Positions 18,300-27,860 of a stretch of 64,000 bases of DNA are shown here, piece after piece (position 1 is the first letter of the stretch; the number at the start of each line of letters is the position of its first letter). Origin of the DNA: an uncultured Candidatus Actinomarina sp. (lineage in GTDB: Bacteria > Actinomycetota > Acidimicrobiia > Actinomarinales > Actinomarinaceae); contig CACIJJ010000001.1 of assembly GCA_902587025.1 (NCBI GenBank), positions 88,472-152,471 of the forward strand. Direction: 5' to 3'. A model generated the notes under the pieces. The model was given only the letters and a program-made list of their open reading frames with translations. It had not been told where the DNA came from and did no database searches. The translations under genes were made by a program, and so were the position numbers.

Positions 18300-19506
18300 A
18301 AGATTTCCTAAAACTATAAGAAGTAAACATTGAAATAATCATTTGTGATGAAATAATTGACAAAATTGCCGGATTGGAAATACTTAAATTATGAAGTGCA
18401 AAATAAACTATATAAGAAATTACTGACCCTGAAATAATAATTTTTGTTATATTAACTTCAAAACCTAGAGCTCTTGAAAAAATAATATTGATTCTAGACC
18501 AAACCATTAAAGGTAATGAAAAAAGTATTAAAGAAGTTTGAAAAGAGACATCTCTAAACTCTTCGCCAAGAAGTGATACAAGAATATTTCCCGCAGTATC
18601 TCTTAACAAGTAAAACGTAACTGGAATAATAAATGAAAAAAAGAAAACTTTCTTTAGACTATCTCTTATGTTTTGAATTTCATCTTTGTCTTTTGCTTTT
18701 GACAATTCTGGAAATAATATATCAAGGCTTGCTGCTAAAAGTTGAAAAATAATTTCTAATATTCTTCTGGACCATGCCAAGACACCCAAAGCTGGACCAA
18801 AATAAAATAGACCTAACAAAACTATATCTAACTCAGAAATCAAAGCACTGGAGAATGTTGTAAGAACCATTTTTCTTCCCGAATCATTCAGCTCTTTCCT
18901 TGTTGACTTATCTTGATCTGAATCTCTTTTTTTCTCGGTTTTAGGGATGTAGTAATGAGCGACTATAAAAAATAGAAATAATATAGCCGATTGATACAGT
19001 ACAACCCATATTATTTCTAGACTATTAATCACAATAATCCAAGCACCAAATCCATAAAGGATTGTTCTAACGATTATCTGCTTGGAAGTAATTACAAAAT
19101 TGCCATCTGCTTGAAAATATGCCAGTGCAATATGAATCATTTCATTAAAAACAAAACCTATAAGAAAAATTGCTGTTATTGGGTAATCTCTGCCAAATAA
19201 TATTGTTAATGGAAAAATTGTCGCCAAGGCTAATGCAAGATTTCTTAAAACCAGAAAATATGAGTTAGCAAAAAGAGAATTTTTGAAACCAACATTTTGA
19301 GCTCTTAGCTTTGTAACAACTAATGCAAGAGATAATACGGTTGCTGTTCCAATTAATACTGAAAGACTTTTTGAAGCTGCATATTCACCATATATTTCTG
19401 CTCCATACTCTCTACTTATTATTGTGATTAAAAAAAAATTAACTCCTAAAAGAGTTAATTGCATTAGAGATATGTAAATTGTATTTTCTTTCCAATTTTT
19501 TATCAA
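18292..19506 (-). CDS. Polysaccharide flippase (Wzx/MOP superfamily)
   Basis: This membrane protein of about 404 residues has roughly twelve helices. Its opening IYISLMQLTLLGVNFFLITIISREYGAEIYGEY is typical of Wzx-like lipid-linked oligosaccharide flippases (only key parts quoted). I choose TTG 19506 as start. It forms a TTGA overlap with the asnB stop and is preceded by AAGGG seven bases upstream. ATG at 19530 would add eight polar residues encoded inside asnB. It would move lipid-linked repeat units outward for the polymerase encoded two genes downstream. Confidence 0.8.
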   Translation of the reverse strand: MIKNWKENTIYISLMQLTLLGVNFFLITIISREYGAEIYGEYAASKSLSVLIGTATVLSLALVVTKLRAQNVGFKNSLFANSYFLVLRNLALALATIFPLTILFGRDYPITAIFLIGFVFNEMIHIALAYFQADGNFVITSKQIIVRTILYGFGAWIIVINSLEIIWVVLYQSAILFLFFIVAHYYIPKTEKKRDSDQDKSTRKELNDSGRKMVLTTFSSALISELDIVLLGLFYFGPALGVLAWSRRILEIIFQLLAASLDILFPELSKAKDKDEIQNIRDSLKKVFFFSFIIPVTFYLLRDTAGNILVSLLGEEFRDVSFQTSLILFSLPLMVWSRINIIFSRALGFEVNITKIIISGSVISYIVYFALHNLSISNPAILSIISSQMIISMFTSYSFRKSYA

Positions 19507-21344
19507 TTCGCAACCCTTGCTAAATGCCAATTTGAAAGATTAATTAAATACCACTTTTTTTGGTAGTCATTTCCATTAAGGATATGATTTAATTCTCTTT
19601 CATTAAATAAATTTACTAGAGAATTGAACTGTTGCACAGATTCATAGAATTTTTCCTCATCTTTCTTGATCCATTCACCTATTGGAGCCCTAAATCCTTG
19701 TTTTTTTCTTTTTATGATTTGATCAGGTAAATATTTCAACGCAACCTTTTTGAGAAGACTTTTTGTATTAGTTAAGTCAATAAGTAATTCTTCCGGCAAG
19801 GAAAGTACATATTCTACTAATTTATGATCAAGAAAAGGCACTCTTGCCTCAACAGCAGATTGCATTACAAGCTTATCCATTCTCATAAGTAAAAGTTCTG
19901 GAAGCCTTATCTTTAAATCAATTAAAGTCATCCACTTAGAAATTTTTGAATTTTTATTAGAAAAATAATCTTTCCATTTATTGTCAGCGTAAAATATTAG
20001 ATCAGAATGATTTGGTAAACCATCTACTATCAAGCTATCTAATTCCTTTAAATTAAAACCCAAAGCTCCGCCTGCAAATGAAGTTCTATTAAATAGAATA
20101 TTGCTAAGCATATTTAATCTATGGTTCTTAAAACTTGAATATTTTTTTGTAGATTTAAAAAAGGGCTTAAAAAATTTATTTAATTTGAGATATCTATTCC
20201 AATGATCATATCCATAAAATAATTCATCTGCACCTTCCCCAACTTGAACAACTTTAATTTTGCTGTTATTAGTTTTCTTACCTAGGAAATAAAGTGGAAT
20301 TCCAACCTCATCCCCAACTAAGTCGTCTTGATAGAAGGAATAATTATCAAGAAGCTCTTGGAATTCTTGATAAGAAATATTCTCCTCAATTAAATCTATG
20401 TCATTATTACTTGCCGCAAATTTTGCTTCGTTTAACTCTCCCTCATATCCTGGGAAATGGTCTTTAAAATCTATGTTGAAACCTTTCAATCCAGCTTTTT
20501 CATTTTGTTTCATGAGCTTGCCAATCAAGGATGAGTCGAGCCCTCCAGATAGAAATAGTCCTACTTCAACGTCACTAACTTTCCTGTACTCAACAGATTC
20601 ATTTAATAATCTATCTATATTTTCAATTGCTTCTTCTTCTGAGATATCATTATTAACTTCAATATCAAATGGATCCCAATACTGATTAGATTTTATTGAA
20701 TTGTCTGAGAAAAACTCTATGTACTCACCAGGTTGTACTTTTGATATGTTTAAATTTCCTGTTCTATTCATTGGGACACAAAGATGCCTTAGATATGAAA
20801 TATAAGACTCAATATCAGGTTCAAATGGAATTAAATTAGATTGTTCTATAGTCTTTAATTCTGAAGAAAATATAAACCAATCATCATTCCTAGCAAAGTA
20901 TAGAGGTTTGATTCCGATTCTATCTCTAGCTAAAAAAATAGAGCTCGTCTTTGCATCATGAATGGCAAAGGCAAATTGACCTCTTAATTTTTTTAAAATT
21001 TCAGATTTATATTCAATATATCCTTTAAGTAATACCTCTGTATCGCCTTCCGTAGAAAATTTAACACCTTTACTCTGTAGTTCAGCTCTAATTTCTTTGA
21101 AATTATAGATTTCACCGTTAAATACAATTGTATATCTTTTGTCGTCATCCTGATAAGGTTGGTTTGATCTTGAGTCTAAATCGATAATTGAAAGCCTGCT
21201 GTGAATAAAACATTCTGAATCTGAAACATAATTAATGGAAGAGTGATCGGGTCCCCTGTGTTCTAGGGAGACTTTCATATCATTTGCAATATTTTGGTCG
21301 ATTTTAGAATTGTTAATGCTAACAATTCCACCAATTCCACACAT
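19503..21344 (-). CDS. asnB: Asparagine synthase, glutamine-hydrolysing (glycan-cluster type)
   Basis: This two-domain amidotransferase has an N-terminal class II glutaminase starting MCGIGG, where Cys2 becomes the nucleophile, and a C-terminal synthetase domain with the ATP-pyrophosphatase loop FLSGGLDSS and GEGADELFYGY. I set the start at ATG 21344 because the Cys must follow Met directly; an earlier in-frame codon at 21377 is rejected. TAGAGT 7 bases upstream fits a leaderless start. Homologues inside polysaccharide clusters (WbpS/AsnB-like) may amidate sugar uronic acids instead of making asparagine. Here it heads an operon with flippase, heparinase-like and polymerase genes, so either role fits. 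Confidence 0.88.
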   Translation of the reverse strand: MCGIGGIVSINNSKIDQNIANDMKVSLEHRGPDHSSINYVSDSECFIHSRLSIIDLDSRSNQPYQDDDKRYTIVFNGEIYNFKEIRAELQSKGVKFSTEGDTEVLLKGYIEYKSEILKKLRGQFAFAIHDAKTSSIFLARDRIGIKPLYFARNDDWFIFSSELKTIEQSNLIPFEPDIESYISYLRHLCVPMNRTGNLNISKVQPGEYIEFFSDNSIKSNQYWDPFDIEVNNDISEEEAIENIDRLLNESVEYRKVSDVEVGLFLSGGLDSSLIGKLMKQNEKAGLKGFNIDFKDHFPGYEGELNEAKFAASNNDIDLIEENISYQEFQELLDNYSFYQDDLVGDEVGIPLYFLGKKTNNSKIKVVQVGEGADELFYGYDHWNRYLKLNKFFKPFFKSTKKYSSFKNHRLNMLSNILFNRTSFAGGALGFNLKELDSLIVDGLPNHSDLIFYADNKWKDYFSNKNSKISKWMTLIDLKIRLPELLLMRMDKLVMQSAVEARVPFLDHKLVEYVLSLPEELLIDLTNTKSLLKKVALKYLPDQIIKRKKQGFRAPIGEWIKKDEEKFYESVQQFNSLVNLFNERELNHILNGNDYQKKWYLINLSNWHLARVAN

Positions 21345-21351
21345 TTCTCTA

Positions 21352-21357
21352 ACTCTA
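21352..21357 (-). promoter_or_regulatory. -10-like box TAGAGT, leaderless start for asnB
   Basis: TAGAGT on the minus strand ends 7 bases before the asnB ATG at 21344. It sits in the 68-base divergent gap. The plus-strand counterpart for the sugar transferase is TAGAGT at 21398-21403, 9 bases before ATG 21413. Confidence 0.4.
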
Positions 21358-21412
21358 ATGTTATATTTTTTATTCAAGTAAATTAATTTGAATAGTTTAG
21401 AGTAAATATTGT

Positions 21413-22030
21413 ATGAAAATAATTTTTGACATTACAATCATGGTTTTTCTCATTCCAGTTTTTTTATTCTTTTTTCCTATCATTTACCTGTTGATAATCA
21501 TTTCAGATGGTTATCCAGCAATATATGTTCAGGAAAGAGTTGGTAAAAACGGTAAAATTTTTAAATTATTTAAATTCAGGACTATGGATGAAAGCTCAGA
21601 TGAGGATTTACACGAAGAGCATTATAAAAAATTAGCTGATAAAGAAACAATTGAGCCATCTTTAGAGCCTGGAAATCCTATACGAATTGAAAACGATGAC
21701 AGAATAACAAAAATTGGTCTTTTTCTAAGAAAGACTTCCCTAGATGAATTGCCTAACGTAATAAATGTTCTAAAAGGAGAAATGTCAACTGTCGGTCCAA
21801 GACCATTAGTTGTTTATGAATCAAAATTACTTGGTGATTATCAAAAAAAGAGACATTCAGTAAAACCTGGAATTACTGGTCTTGCTCAAGTCCAGGGAAG
21901 ATTAGATTTAAGCCTACAAGAGAGGCTTTATTGGGATATTGAATATGTTGAAAACTACAACATTGTCCTTGATTTCAAAATACTTTTTCAGACAATTATC
22001 TCTGTTATATCAAGAAAAGGGGCAAATTAG
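21413..22030 (+). CDS. Undecaprenyl-phosphate sugar-1-phosphate transferase, PglC-like
   Basis: This 205-residue small monotopic phosphoglycosyl transferase starts glycan assembly by moving a sugar-1-phosphate from a UDP-sugar to undecaprenyl phosphate. It has one N-terminal hydrophobic hairpin, then QERVGKNGKIFKLFKFRTM, the catalytic Asp-Glu dyad in SLDELPN, VGPRPL, and KPGITGLAQVQGR. The length matches the minimal PglC-type core, without the extra helices of WcaJ. It is transcribed alone on the plus strand between two minus-strand operons; its TAG stop overlaps the convergent gene's stop by four bases. Confidence 0.92.
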   Translation: MKIIFDITIMVFLIPVFLFFFPIIYLLIIISDGYPAIYVQERVGKNGKIFKLFKFRTMDESSDEDLHEEHYKKLADKETIEPSLEPGNPIRIENDDRITKIGLFLRKTSLDELPNVINVLKGEMSTVGPRPLVVYESKLLGDYQKKRHSVKPGITGLAQVQGRLDLSLQERLYWDIEYVENYNIVLDFKILFQTIISVISRKGAN

Positions 22031-23190
22031 ATTAAGGAGTAGTAGTCCTCAACTACCTTTGATTTATTTAAAATATTTTTATTTAGATTGTTTATATTTT
22101 TTTGATATTTCAAAAGTAGTGATTTATCGTTAAGTTTATCAAATATTTTTTGCATCGAAGTCTCATCGTCTGGGTCGATAGTAAAACCTAATTCATACTT
22201 CTCAATAAATTTTGAAACTGAAGAATCATTATTAGCAAAACACAATAGTATTTTATTCATTGAAAGATAGTCAAAAGTTTTCCCAGGAAAACCTTCTACT
22301 GTAATGTCTTTGTCTAACGAAATAAGTGCAATAGGAATATCTTTCGTTTTCTCGTAAAGTTCATTTCTTGATAAATGCTCAAAAACTTTTAATTGCTCAT
22401 TTTCTAATTCTCTAATAGAATTAAATTCTTCACCTGACCCAAAGAAGTCTAATTTCCATTTTTTTTCTCCGATAGAATTAAATGTATCGATAAACCCTTT
22501 AATATTTTGAGGTTTACCCATATTACCGGCATACAAAATTGTATTTTTATCTAGCTTTGGATTTTCATTTGATATCCCATATGGAGAAAAGTGATAAATT
22601 GATTTGATATCTTTATCAATTAATCCCCGATTATTTTCAAGAAATGTTTTTAATTCTAATGAGTTTACAACCAAATTGTCAGCAAGTTTCATTGCGTATG
22701 TATCTATTTTTTTAAAAATAGTAAATAAAATTCCAAAATTTGTTTTCAATGTTTTGTTAGCGATTTCAGGATAAAGCTCCCAGCATGAGTATGTAACTTT
22801 AATTTTTAAAAATTTCTTAATATAAATTACAACTAAATTCATAGTTGGTGGATAACTAAATATGAAAATATGTGAGTAATTATTTTTATTCCTAGATAAA
22901 AATTTAATTGTTTGATAGTGAAATATTATCCATTGGAAAAACCTAGTTACTTTGTTAAAACTTCTGCTTGATGAACTTATATGTGTTATGTTTATGTCTT
23001 TATATGATGATGTGTAATATTTTTCTGAAGTTAGATTCTTACTATTTTCGACATTGTATTGTGGTGAGCTTGCCAATATCTCAACATCAACCCCTAGCTC
23101 TTTAAATCCATCTGCAATTTCAGCAACTAACATTCCTGTTGAGACGTTATCTGGGGGTATTGTTAAAGAGTGAAATAAAATTTTTTTCAT
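22027..23190 (-). CDS. Glycosyltransferase, WbuB-like GT4
   Basis: This 387-residue GT-B glycosyltransferase has an acceptor domain beginning ILFHSLTIPPDNVSTG and containing the WELYPEIA segment common in WbuB-like enzymes, followed by a C-terminal ILYAGNMG donor-domain start. It is the last gene of a coupled minus-strand operon (26614 to 22027) whose upstream genes make a nucleotide sugar, so it probably transfers that sugar. The start overlaps the epimerase stop as ATGA. WbuB is a fucosamine (L-FucNAc) transferase in E. coli, which would fit an L-N-acetylhexosamine donor, but this is inference. Confidence 0.78.
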   Translation of the reverse strand: MKKILFHSLTIPPDNVSTGMLVAEIADGFKELGVDVEILASSPQYNVENSKNLTSEKYYTSSYKDINITHISSSSRSFNKVTRFFQWIIFHYQTIKFLSRNKNNYSHIFIFSYPPTMNLVVIYIKKFLKIKVTYSCWELYPEIANKTLKTNFGILFTIFKKIDTYAMKLADNLVVNSLELKTFLENNRGLIDKDIKSIYHFSPYGISNENPKLDKNTILYAGNMGKPQNIKGFIDTFNSIGEKKWKLDFFGSGEEFNSIRELENEQLKVFEHLSRNELYEKTKDIPIALISLDKDITVEGFPGKTFDYLSMNKILLCFANNDSSVSKFIEKYELGFTIDPDDETSMQKIFDKLNDKSLLLKYQKNINNLNKNILNKSKVVEDYYSLI

Positions 23191-24344
23191 TCTTTAAATG
23201 AATTTGAAATGTCAAATGGATAATTTTCTTTGTTATGTTTATAAAAACTGTTTGATTCTGATAATTCAATAAGGTCTTCAACAATATTATCAGATGCTTT
23301 TCCATCACCAAATGGTTGAGCCCATTTTGTATCAACCAACTTTATAGCCTTATCTATGTAACCTTGGAAGTCACTTATCTTTTCAGATGGATCAAATTTT
23401 ATCGAAGCATTAACATCATATACTTCTGGACGCTCTGTTGAGTATCTCATTTGAATAGAAGGTACATTCATAATGCATGCCTCTTCGACTACTGTTCCTG
23501 AGTCACTCATAACAAAGGTTGAGTTCTTTAGAAGATACATAAATTCAAGATATCCTAAGGGATCAATCATCAAAACGTTCGAATTAAGTTTTAAATCATA
23601 AGATTTAAGCATTTCTTGAGTTTTGTATCCTGCAGGAAATACTATTTTCATATCAGAAGAATTAAATAAATTTACAATATTGTTGAGAGAATCGATATTT
23701 AATATATTCTCTCTCCTATGAGATGTTGCTAATAAAAATTCGTTTTTTCTAATAAAATTTAAAACATTATTATCTAAGCTTTGATGTCCCGAATCAAAAA
23801 TATTTTGATTTTCTTGAATAATATCAACTATGGGATTTCCGGTTACTTTTATTATATCTTCAGAAATTCCCTCATTAAGACCTTGCGTTTTGTATGAATC
23901 AAGATAAGCATATATCCTGTCTGACAAGTGATCTATGGTTTTTCTGTATTTTTCTTCAGGCATTCTCCAATCGTATGAACGCATACATCCTTCAATATGA
24001 ACAATTGGGATATTGTGCTGTGCTGCTCCAATACTGCCCATGACCGTATTTGTATCACCAAGAAAAACAACAGCTTGATACTTATTGTTTTCTAAGTGAT
24101 TAAATGTATTTTTAATAACTGAGGAAACTGTTGATGCATCGTTAGTAGTATCTATTTCAAACTCAACATCAGGTTTTGGAACATTAAGTTGTTTAAAGAA
24201 AACATCTTTCATATTCTCGGAATAATGCTGGCCAGACCATATGAAATCATACGTTATATTTTTATTTTCAGACAAAAGTTTAATAATCTTACATGCCCTT
24301 ATAACATCAGGTCTAATTCCTAGAATGATTCCAAGGTCTTTCAT
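23187..24344 (-). CDS. UDP-N-acetylhexosamine 2-epimerase, divergent (WbvD/FnlC-like)
   Basis: This is a 385-residue non-hydrolysing UDP-GlcNAc 2-epimerase homologue. It keeps the family landmarks GIRPDVIRA, WSGQHYSEN, FLGDTNT, RMPEEKYR, ATSHRREN and MSDSGTVVEEA. The usual HVEAGLRS motif is altered to HIEGCMRS. Together with the RmlD-like gene directly upstream (ATGA overlap), it resembles the last step of UDP-L-FucNAc or UDP-L-QuiNAc synthesis, where a reductase product is epimerised at C2. It is clearly different from the copy at 11974-13059, so the two probably serve different sugars. Confidence 0.8.
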   Translation of the reverse strand: MKDLGIILGIRPDVIRACKIIKLLSENKNITYDFIWSGQHYSENMKDVFFKQLNVPKPDVEFEIDTTNDASTVSSVIKNTFNHLENNKYQAVVFLGDTNTVMGSIGAAQHNIPIVHIEGCMRSYDWRMPEEKYRKTIDHLSDRIYAYLDSYKTQGLNEGISEDIIKVTGNPIVDIIQENQNIFDSGHQSLDNNVLNFIRKNEFLLATSHRRENILNIDSLNNIVNLFNSSDMKIVFPAGYKTQEMLKSYDLKLNSNVLMIDPLGYLEFMYLLKNSTFVMSDSGTVVEEACIMNVPSIQMRYSTERPEVYDVNASIKFDPSEKISDFQGYIDKAIKLVDTKWAQPFGDGKASDNIVEDLIELSESNSFYKHNKENYPFDISNSFKE

Positions 24345-25246
24345 ACAAATTCCAATATCTTTTTAGTTCCTTCAAATTCTGCTAATTCAGATATATTGTC
24401 TCGTATAGATGGAATTTCTTTATACCCACCTAATGCCCAAAGTTCTTGGTTAACTTTTGAATCCAATGTGTTTAATGTTCTATCAACTTTGTTATCTGAT
24501 AAAACATTGTTAATTTCTATATCTTTTTTGAAATATTCTTTAAAAAGATTTAACAGCTCATACTTGTTAACTTTGTCACTTGGCACTAGATGTTGCAATT
24601 TAATTTGAGTTTGATCGTTCTTTGTAATACCTAATACAATTTTTGCAAAGTTTAATGTGGTTATGCCATTCCATTCATGATCTGTAAATCCACTAACTTC
24701 TGATTCATCTGTCCTTAAAAACCAGTTAAGAAGTGACCTTCCGTTTCCAGTTTCAGGTCCAACAATACTCGATCGCAATAAGGCTTTATTATTACTAGAA
24801 ACCTCTCCAACAATTTTGGTTTTACCATAAACATCTTGGGCATCTGTCATAGATGTTTCAATATATTCTCCTTCTAATCCAGAAAATACACAATCTGTTC
24901 CAATTTGAATGTAGCTGAAATTAAAATCCAAACTTGCTTTCGCAATTGTTAGTGGAAAAAAGGAGTTTATAGATATTGCATTGCTAATTGATTCTTTTGT
25001 TTCAGAGATGGTTGGCTTTATTGCTCCTATACAATTTATAACAAAACTAGGATTTGTTAATTTACATAAATCATCGAAGTTATTTTTGGTAGGATCAAAG
25101 TTAATCTTTTCACCGTTCAATTTACTAATAAATTTATTTTCAGAACGTGATGTAAAAAAAAGATTATCTTTGGAATAATCAGAAAAAACTAAAGAAACCA
25201 TTTTTCCTAACATACCAGTTGAGCCAAGTATAAGAATATTACTCAA
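24341..25246 (-). CDS. RmlD-like NDP-4-keto-sugar reductase (SDR)
   Basis: This protein of about 301 residues is similar to dTDP-4-dehydrorhamnose reductase and to WbvR/FnlB-type reductases. It has the Rossmann motif ILGSTGMLG, IGTDCVFSG with the active-site Thr/Asp region, and the catalytic YGKTK. The start is decided by a strong Shine-Dalgarno, GGAGGTGA, six bases before TTG 25246, which gives an N-terminus just before the Rossmann strand. The frame-open ATG codons at 25261 and 25309 lie inside the preceding gene and would waste that site. It would reduce a UDP- or dTDP-4-keto-6-deoxy sugar. Confidence 0.82.
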   Translation of the reverse strand: MSNILILGSTGMLGKMVSLVFSDYSKDNLFFTSRSENKFISKLNGEKINFDPTKNNFDDLCKLTNPSFVINCIGAIKPTISETKESISNAISINSFFPLTIAKASLDFNFSYIQIGTDCVFSGLEGEYIETSMTDAQDVYGKTKIVGEVSSNNKALLRSSIVGPETGNGRSLLNWFLRTDESEVSGFTDHEWNGITTLNFAKIVLGITKNDQTQIKLQHLVPSDKVNKYELLNLFKEYFKKDIEINNVLSDNKVDRTLNTLDSKVNQELWALGGYKEIPSIRDNISELAEFEGTKKILEFV

Positions 25247-25685
25247 ACAGTTCACCTCCATTGCTTGTCCAAGGATCCCAATATTTTGAATCAAATCTAT
25301 AATCATCATTTAGAGAGTCTTCTAAAGTTGAAGAAGAAAAATACATTATTTTACTATTTTCTTCAAGGTTCATGGCTCCATTTGCATAACCCTCTGGAAT
25401 GGATAATAAGTCTGAATTTGTATCCATTTCGATCATTTCTGGATCAATTGTCTTATCTGGATTTTCCCAATCATCTATTTTTATTACACCGACCAAAAAC
25501 TTGCCTGATAATACTTTGATAAGTTTTTTTTCATTTTTATGACCGTGCCATGCTCTCACAGTTCCTTTTTTTGGATTTGTTACTGTATAAAATCTTTTGT
25601 AGTCACTAAGGTTTAATTCATTAAAAAACTCAACATTTCCTCTGTGGTCTTCAGAAAACCCTCTTTCATATCTTTCTAGGTTCAA
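25239..25685 (-). CDS. RmlC-like cupin, sugar 3,5-epimerase or isomerase
   Basis: This 148-residue single cupin domain is related to dTDP-4-dehydrorhamnose 3,5-epimerase. KGTVRAWHGHKNEKK holds the presumptive catalytic His, and SIPEGYANG the second strand pair. RmlC itself is about 180 residues, so this is a shorter relative. It lies between an epimerase-type SDR and the RmlD-like reductase with overlapping ends, so it should invert a ring carbon of a 4-keto intermediate in the same pathway. The exact sugar is unknown. Confidence 0.75.
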   Translation of the reverse strand: MNLERYERGFSEDHRGNVEFFNELNLSDYKRFYTVTNPKKGTVRAWHGHKNEKKLIKVLSGKFLVGVIKIDDWENPDKTIDPEMIEMDTNSDLLSIPEGYANGAMNLEENSKIMYFSSSTLEDSLNDDYRFDSKYWDPWTSNGGELFE

Positions 25686-26614
25686 GATACACCAAACTTC
25701 TGCAAAAAGTTCTGATTTGAATACCTAGGATCTGTTATGTCCTTTATTCTGTTGTGAAAAATTAAATCATATATCTCATTAACTCCATTGATAAGCTCTA
25801 TTGAAGCTTCAAATCCTGTTTCGTCCAATAATTTTTGACTTGATACTTGATAGTTTCTAGCATCCTCAAAGCTCATGGGAGTCACTTCTACTTCAACATC
25901 TTTTACTTTATTTTCTATCTCTCTTGCTATATCGATGATTCTATAGTTCTTATGATGAAGATTGTAAATACCGCTTACATCAGTGTTTAGACAGTGATTT
26001 ATTGCATTTGAAACGTCATTTACATGAAGTAGGGGCCTCCACTGCTCACCGCCATAAACACTAATTTTTTTATCTATAAGTGCTTTTGCTGTAAGAACAT
26101 TTACTACTAAATCAAGACGTACTCTTGAAAATTCATCACTTATCCCAAATAAAGTTCCAAGCCTAAAAATTAATGCATTTGCATTTTGCAAATATTCTTC
26201 TGCTTTTAATTTAGATGATGCGTATTCAGATAATGGATTTGTATCGGAAGCCTCTGTTAGAACCCCGTCTTGAGCTCCATAAACCGAACAGGTCGACAAA
26301 AATATTATTCTTTTATCAAAATTTTCAACAAGATTTTTCACACTTTCAGAATTAATTTCAAAGGTTAGCTCTGGATTAATAGCACACGCACCATCACCAA
26401 CTAAGGCTGCAAGCCAAACAACAACATCAAAGTTATTTAAAATTCCATTTAATTTTGTTGTATCCCTTATGTCTCCAAGAATAAAATTTACTTTTTTTCG
26501 ATAAGACGTTTCATAAATTAATGAATCGTAAACAGTAACTTCATGTTCCTGAGAAAGCTTATCAACGATTCCTCCTCCAACATATCCGGCACCACCTACA
26601 ACTAAAATTTTCAT
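25682..26614 (-). CDS. NAD-dependent epimerase/dehydratase (extended SDR)
   Basis: This 310-residue extended SDR has the NAD motif VGGAGYVGGG, LAALVGDGAC, the catalytic Ser-Thr region STCSVYG and the YASSK tyrosine/lysine pair. The Asp-Glu pair that marks 4,6-dehydratases after the Thr is absent, so epimerase or reductase activity is more likely. It is the first gene of the coupled operon with the cupin, RmlD-like, 2-epimerase and glycosyltransferase genes. TACTAT ends 7 bases before its ATG. Substrate not assignable. Confidence 0.8.
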   Translation of the reverse strand: MKILVVGGAGYVGGGIVDKLSQEHEVTVYDSLIYETSYRKKVNFILGDIRDTTKLNGILNNFDVVVWLAALVGDGACAINPELTFEINSESVKNLVENFDKRIIFLSTCSVYGAQDGVLTEASDTNPLSEYASSKLKAEEYLQNANALIFRLGTLFGISDEFSRVRLDLVVNVLTAKALIDKKISVYGGEQWRPLLHVNDVSNAINHCLNTDVSGIYNLHHKNYRIIDIAREIENKVKDVEVEVTPMSFEDARNYQVSSQKLLDETGFEASIELINGVNEIYDLIFHNRIKDITDPRYSNQNFLQKFGVS

Positions 26615-26621
26615 CTTAAAT

Positions 26622-26627
26622 ATAGTA
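26622..26627 (-). promoter_or_regulatory. -10-like box TACTAT, leaderless start for the SDR operon
   Basis: TACTAT on the minus strand ends 7 bases before ATG 26614. It lies in the 43-base gap after the polymerase gene, suggesting a separate transcript for the five coupled sugar genes. Confidence 0.45.
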
Positions 26628-26657
26628 TATGTTTGAGTTTTCTAATAAAACAGTATT

Positions 26658-27852
26658 TCAAAATGTAGAATTCTCCTTTTCATTTAGATATAGAAAGTAG
26701 CTAAAGTAAAAAAACCAAGATACAGAGTGATTTTGTAATAAATCACTTGATAAACTCAATAACAGAAATGCCATAATCGCCATAAGATTTGGTGAGTAGT
26801 TTGTTAAATCTCTTAATTTAAAAAGGCTTAATATAAGATCCTTGAAAATTAATCCGTACAAAAACAGGCCAATAATCCCGTAATTTAGAAGTATGAATAA
26901 ATATGAATTGTGAGGACCATAAGAAAAAGGGTTATCATCAAAGTTTTTGGAATCAAGTACCTCATTTCCTTTTATTACAAAATTATCATATCCTCTTCCA
27001 AAAATATTATTGATAATTGAATCTTCTGAAACATATTGTAATGTTCCTGATTGCATTTCAACTCTGTCTTGGATCCCGCTGTTATCATCTTGAATGAATC
27101 TATCTATTAAACCAAAATTTACACATATCAATAAAGAGCCGATTAATAATAAGACAGTATTTAGCTTTTTGTCTTGAAGCATGATTCTAAATAGTATGAA
27201 TAAAACCAAAACAATAAGAGAAAATCGAGAATATGTAAAGAAACATCCAACAATAGAGAATGGAATTATTAAACGTAAATAATTGTTTTCCATCCTGAAC
27301 ATAGAATATATTCCTGTAACTGTGATCAAATCAGCAAAACTGTTTGGCCCCCCCGCCTGAAATCCATTTGTTCTTCCTTTAATATATTCAATATCACTTA
27401 AGTTAATTCCTATATTCCAAGTCTGATAAATATCTTTGCCAAGATTTATCGAAAATAAATATGAGAGAATTGAAAACGAACTTAAAAACAAAAATATGTA
27501 GAAAGGAAAAGTGTTTATATAATTTTTTTCACCTATAAGTGATATAAATATAAATAAAAAAAGATAAAATCCAAATCTTAGGATTTCAGAATGCAAAAAT
27601 TCACCATTCACGAAAAAATTTTGAATTATAAGATAAAAAATAAAAAATATAAAATACATGTATTTTTCAATTTTAAAGGAATCATTCTGAATATTAATAA
27701 GAAGATACATTGCTGTTAAAAAAAATAATAAAATTGGTAAGTCATCGGTATGAAAAATTCCTGGAATAATGTCGAAGTGAGGAATGACTGAAATAAAAAA
27801 TAAAATGTATAAAGGCGAAAATGTTTTAAGCCTATTTATTTTTAACCCCCAT
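26658..27852 (-). pseudogene. Wzy-like polymerase with apparent frameshift at the start
   Basis: This is a predicted O-antigen polymerase-like membrane protein. Codons open from Met at 27710 give 350 residues, but the same frame continues upstream to about 27849 with plausible hydrophobic coding and no ATG, GTG or TTG. An ATG at 27852 lies one base out of frame, separated by five G (C5 at 27846-27850). Removing one G joins them into about 397 residues beginning MGLKINRLKTF. TAATAT 8 bases before that ATG supports it as the true start. Polymerase landmarks present are FQAGGPN, FGRGYDNF and GPHNSYLFILLNYG. It may be an assembly error, a real null allele, or a rarely slipping start. The gene may still be functional. 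Confidence 0.65.
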
Positions 27853-27860
27853 CAATAAAG

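Noticed and set aside
21342..21377. asnB start at 21377
   Set aside because: The glutaminase nucleophile must be residue 2, so MCGIGG at 21344 is the start.
25682..26614. UDP-GlcNAc 4,6-dehydratase to complete an L-FucNAc pathway
   Set aside because: The active-site segment STCSVYG lacks the Asp-Glu pair of dehydratases.
27846..27850. Classical phase-variation tract
   Set aside because: Five G is shorter than tracts usually known to switch by slippage, so I report a frameshift, not phase variation.
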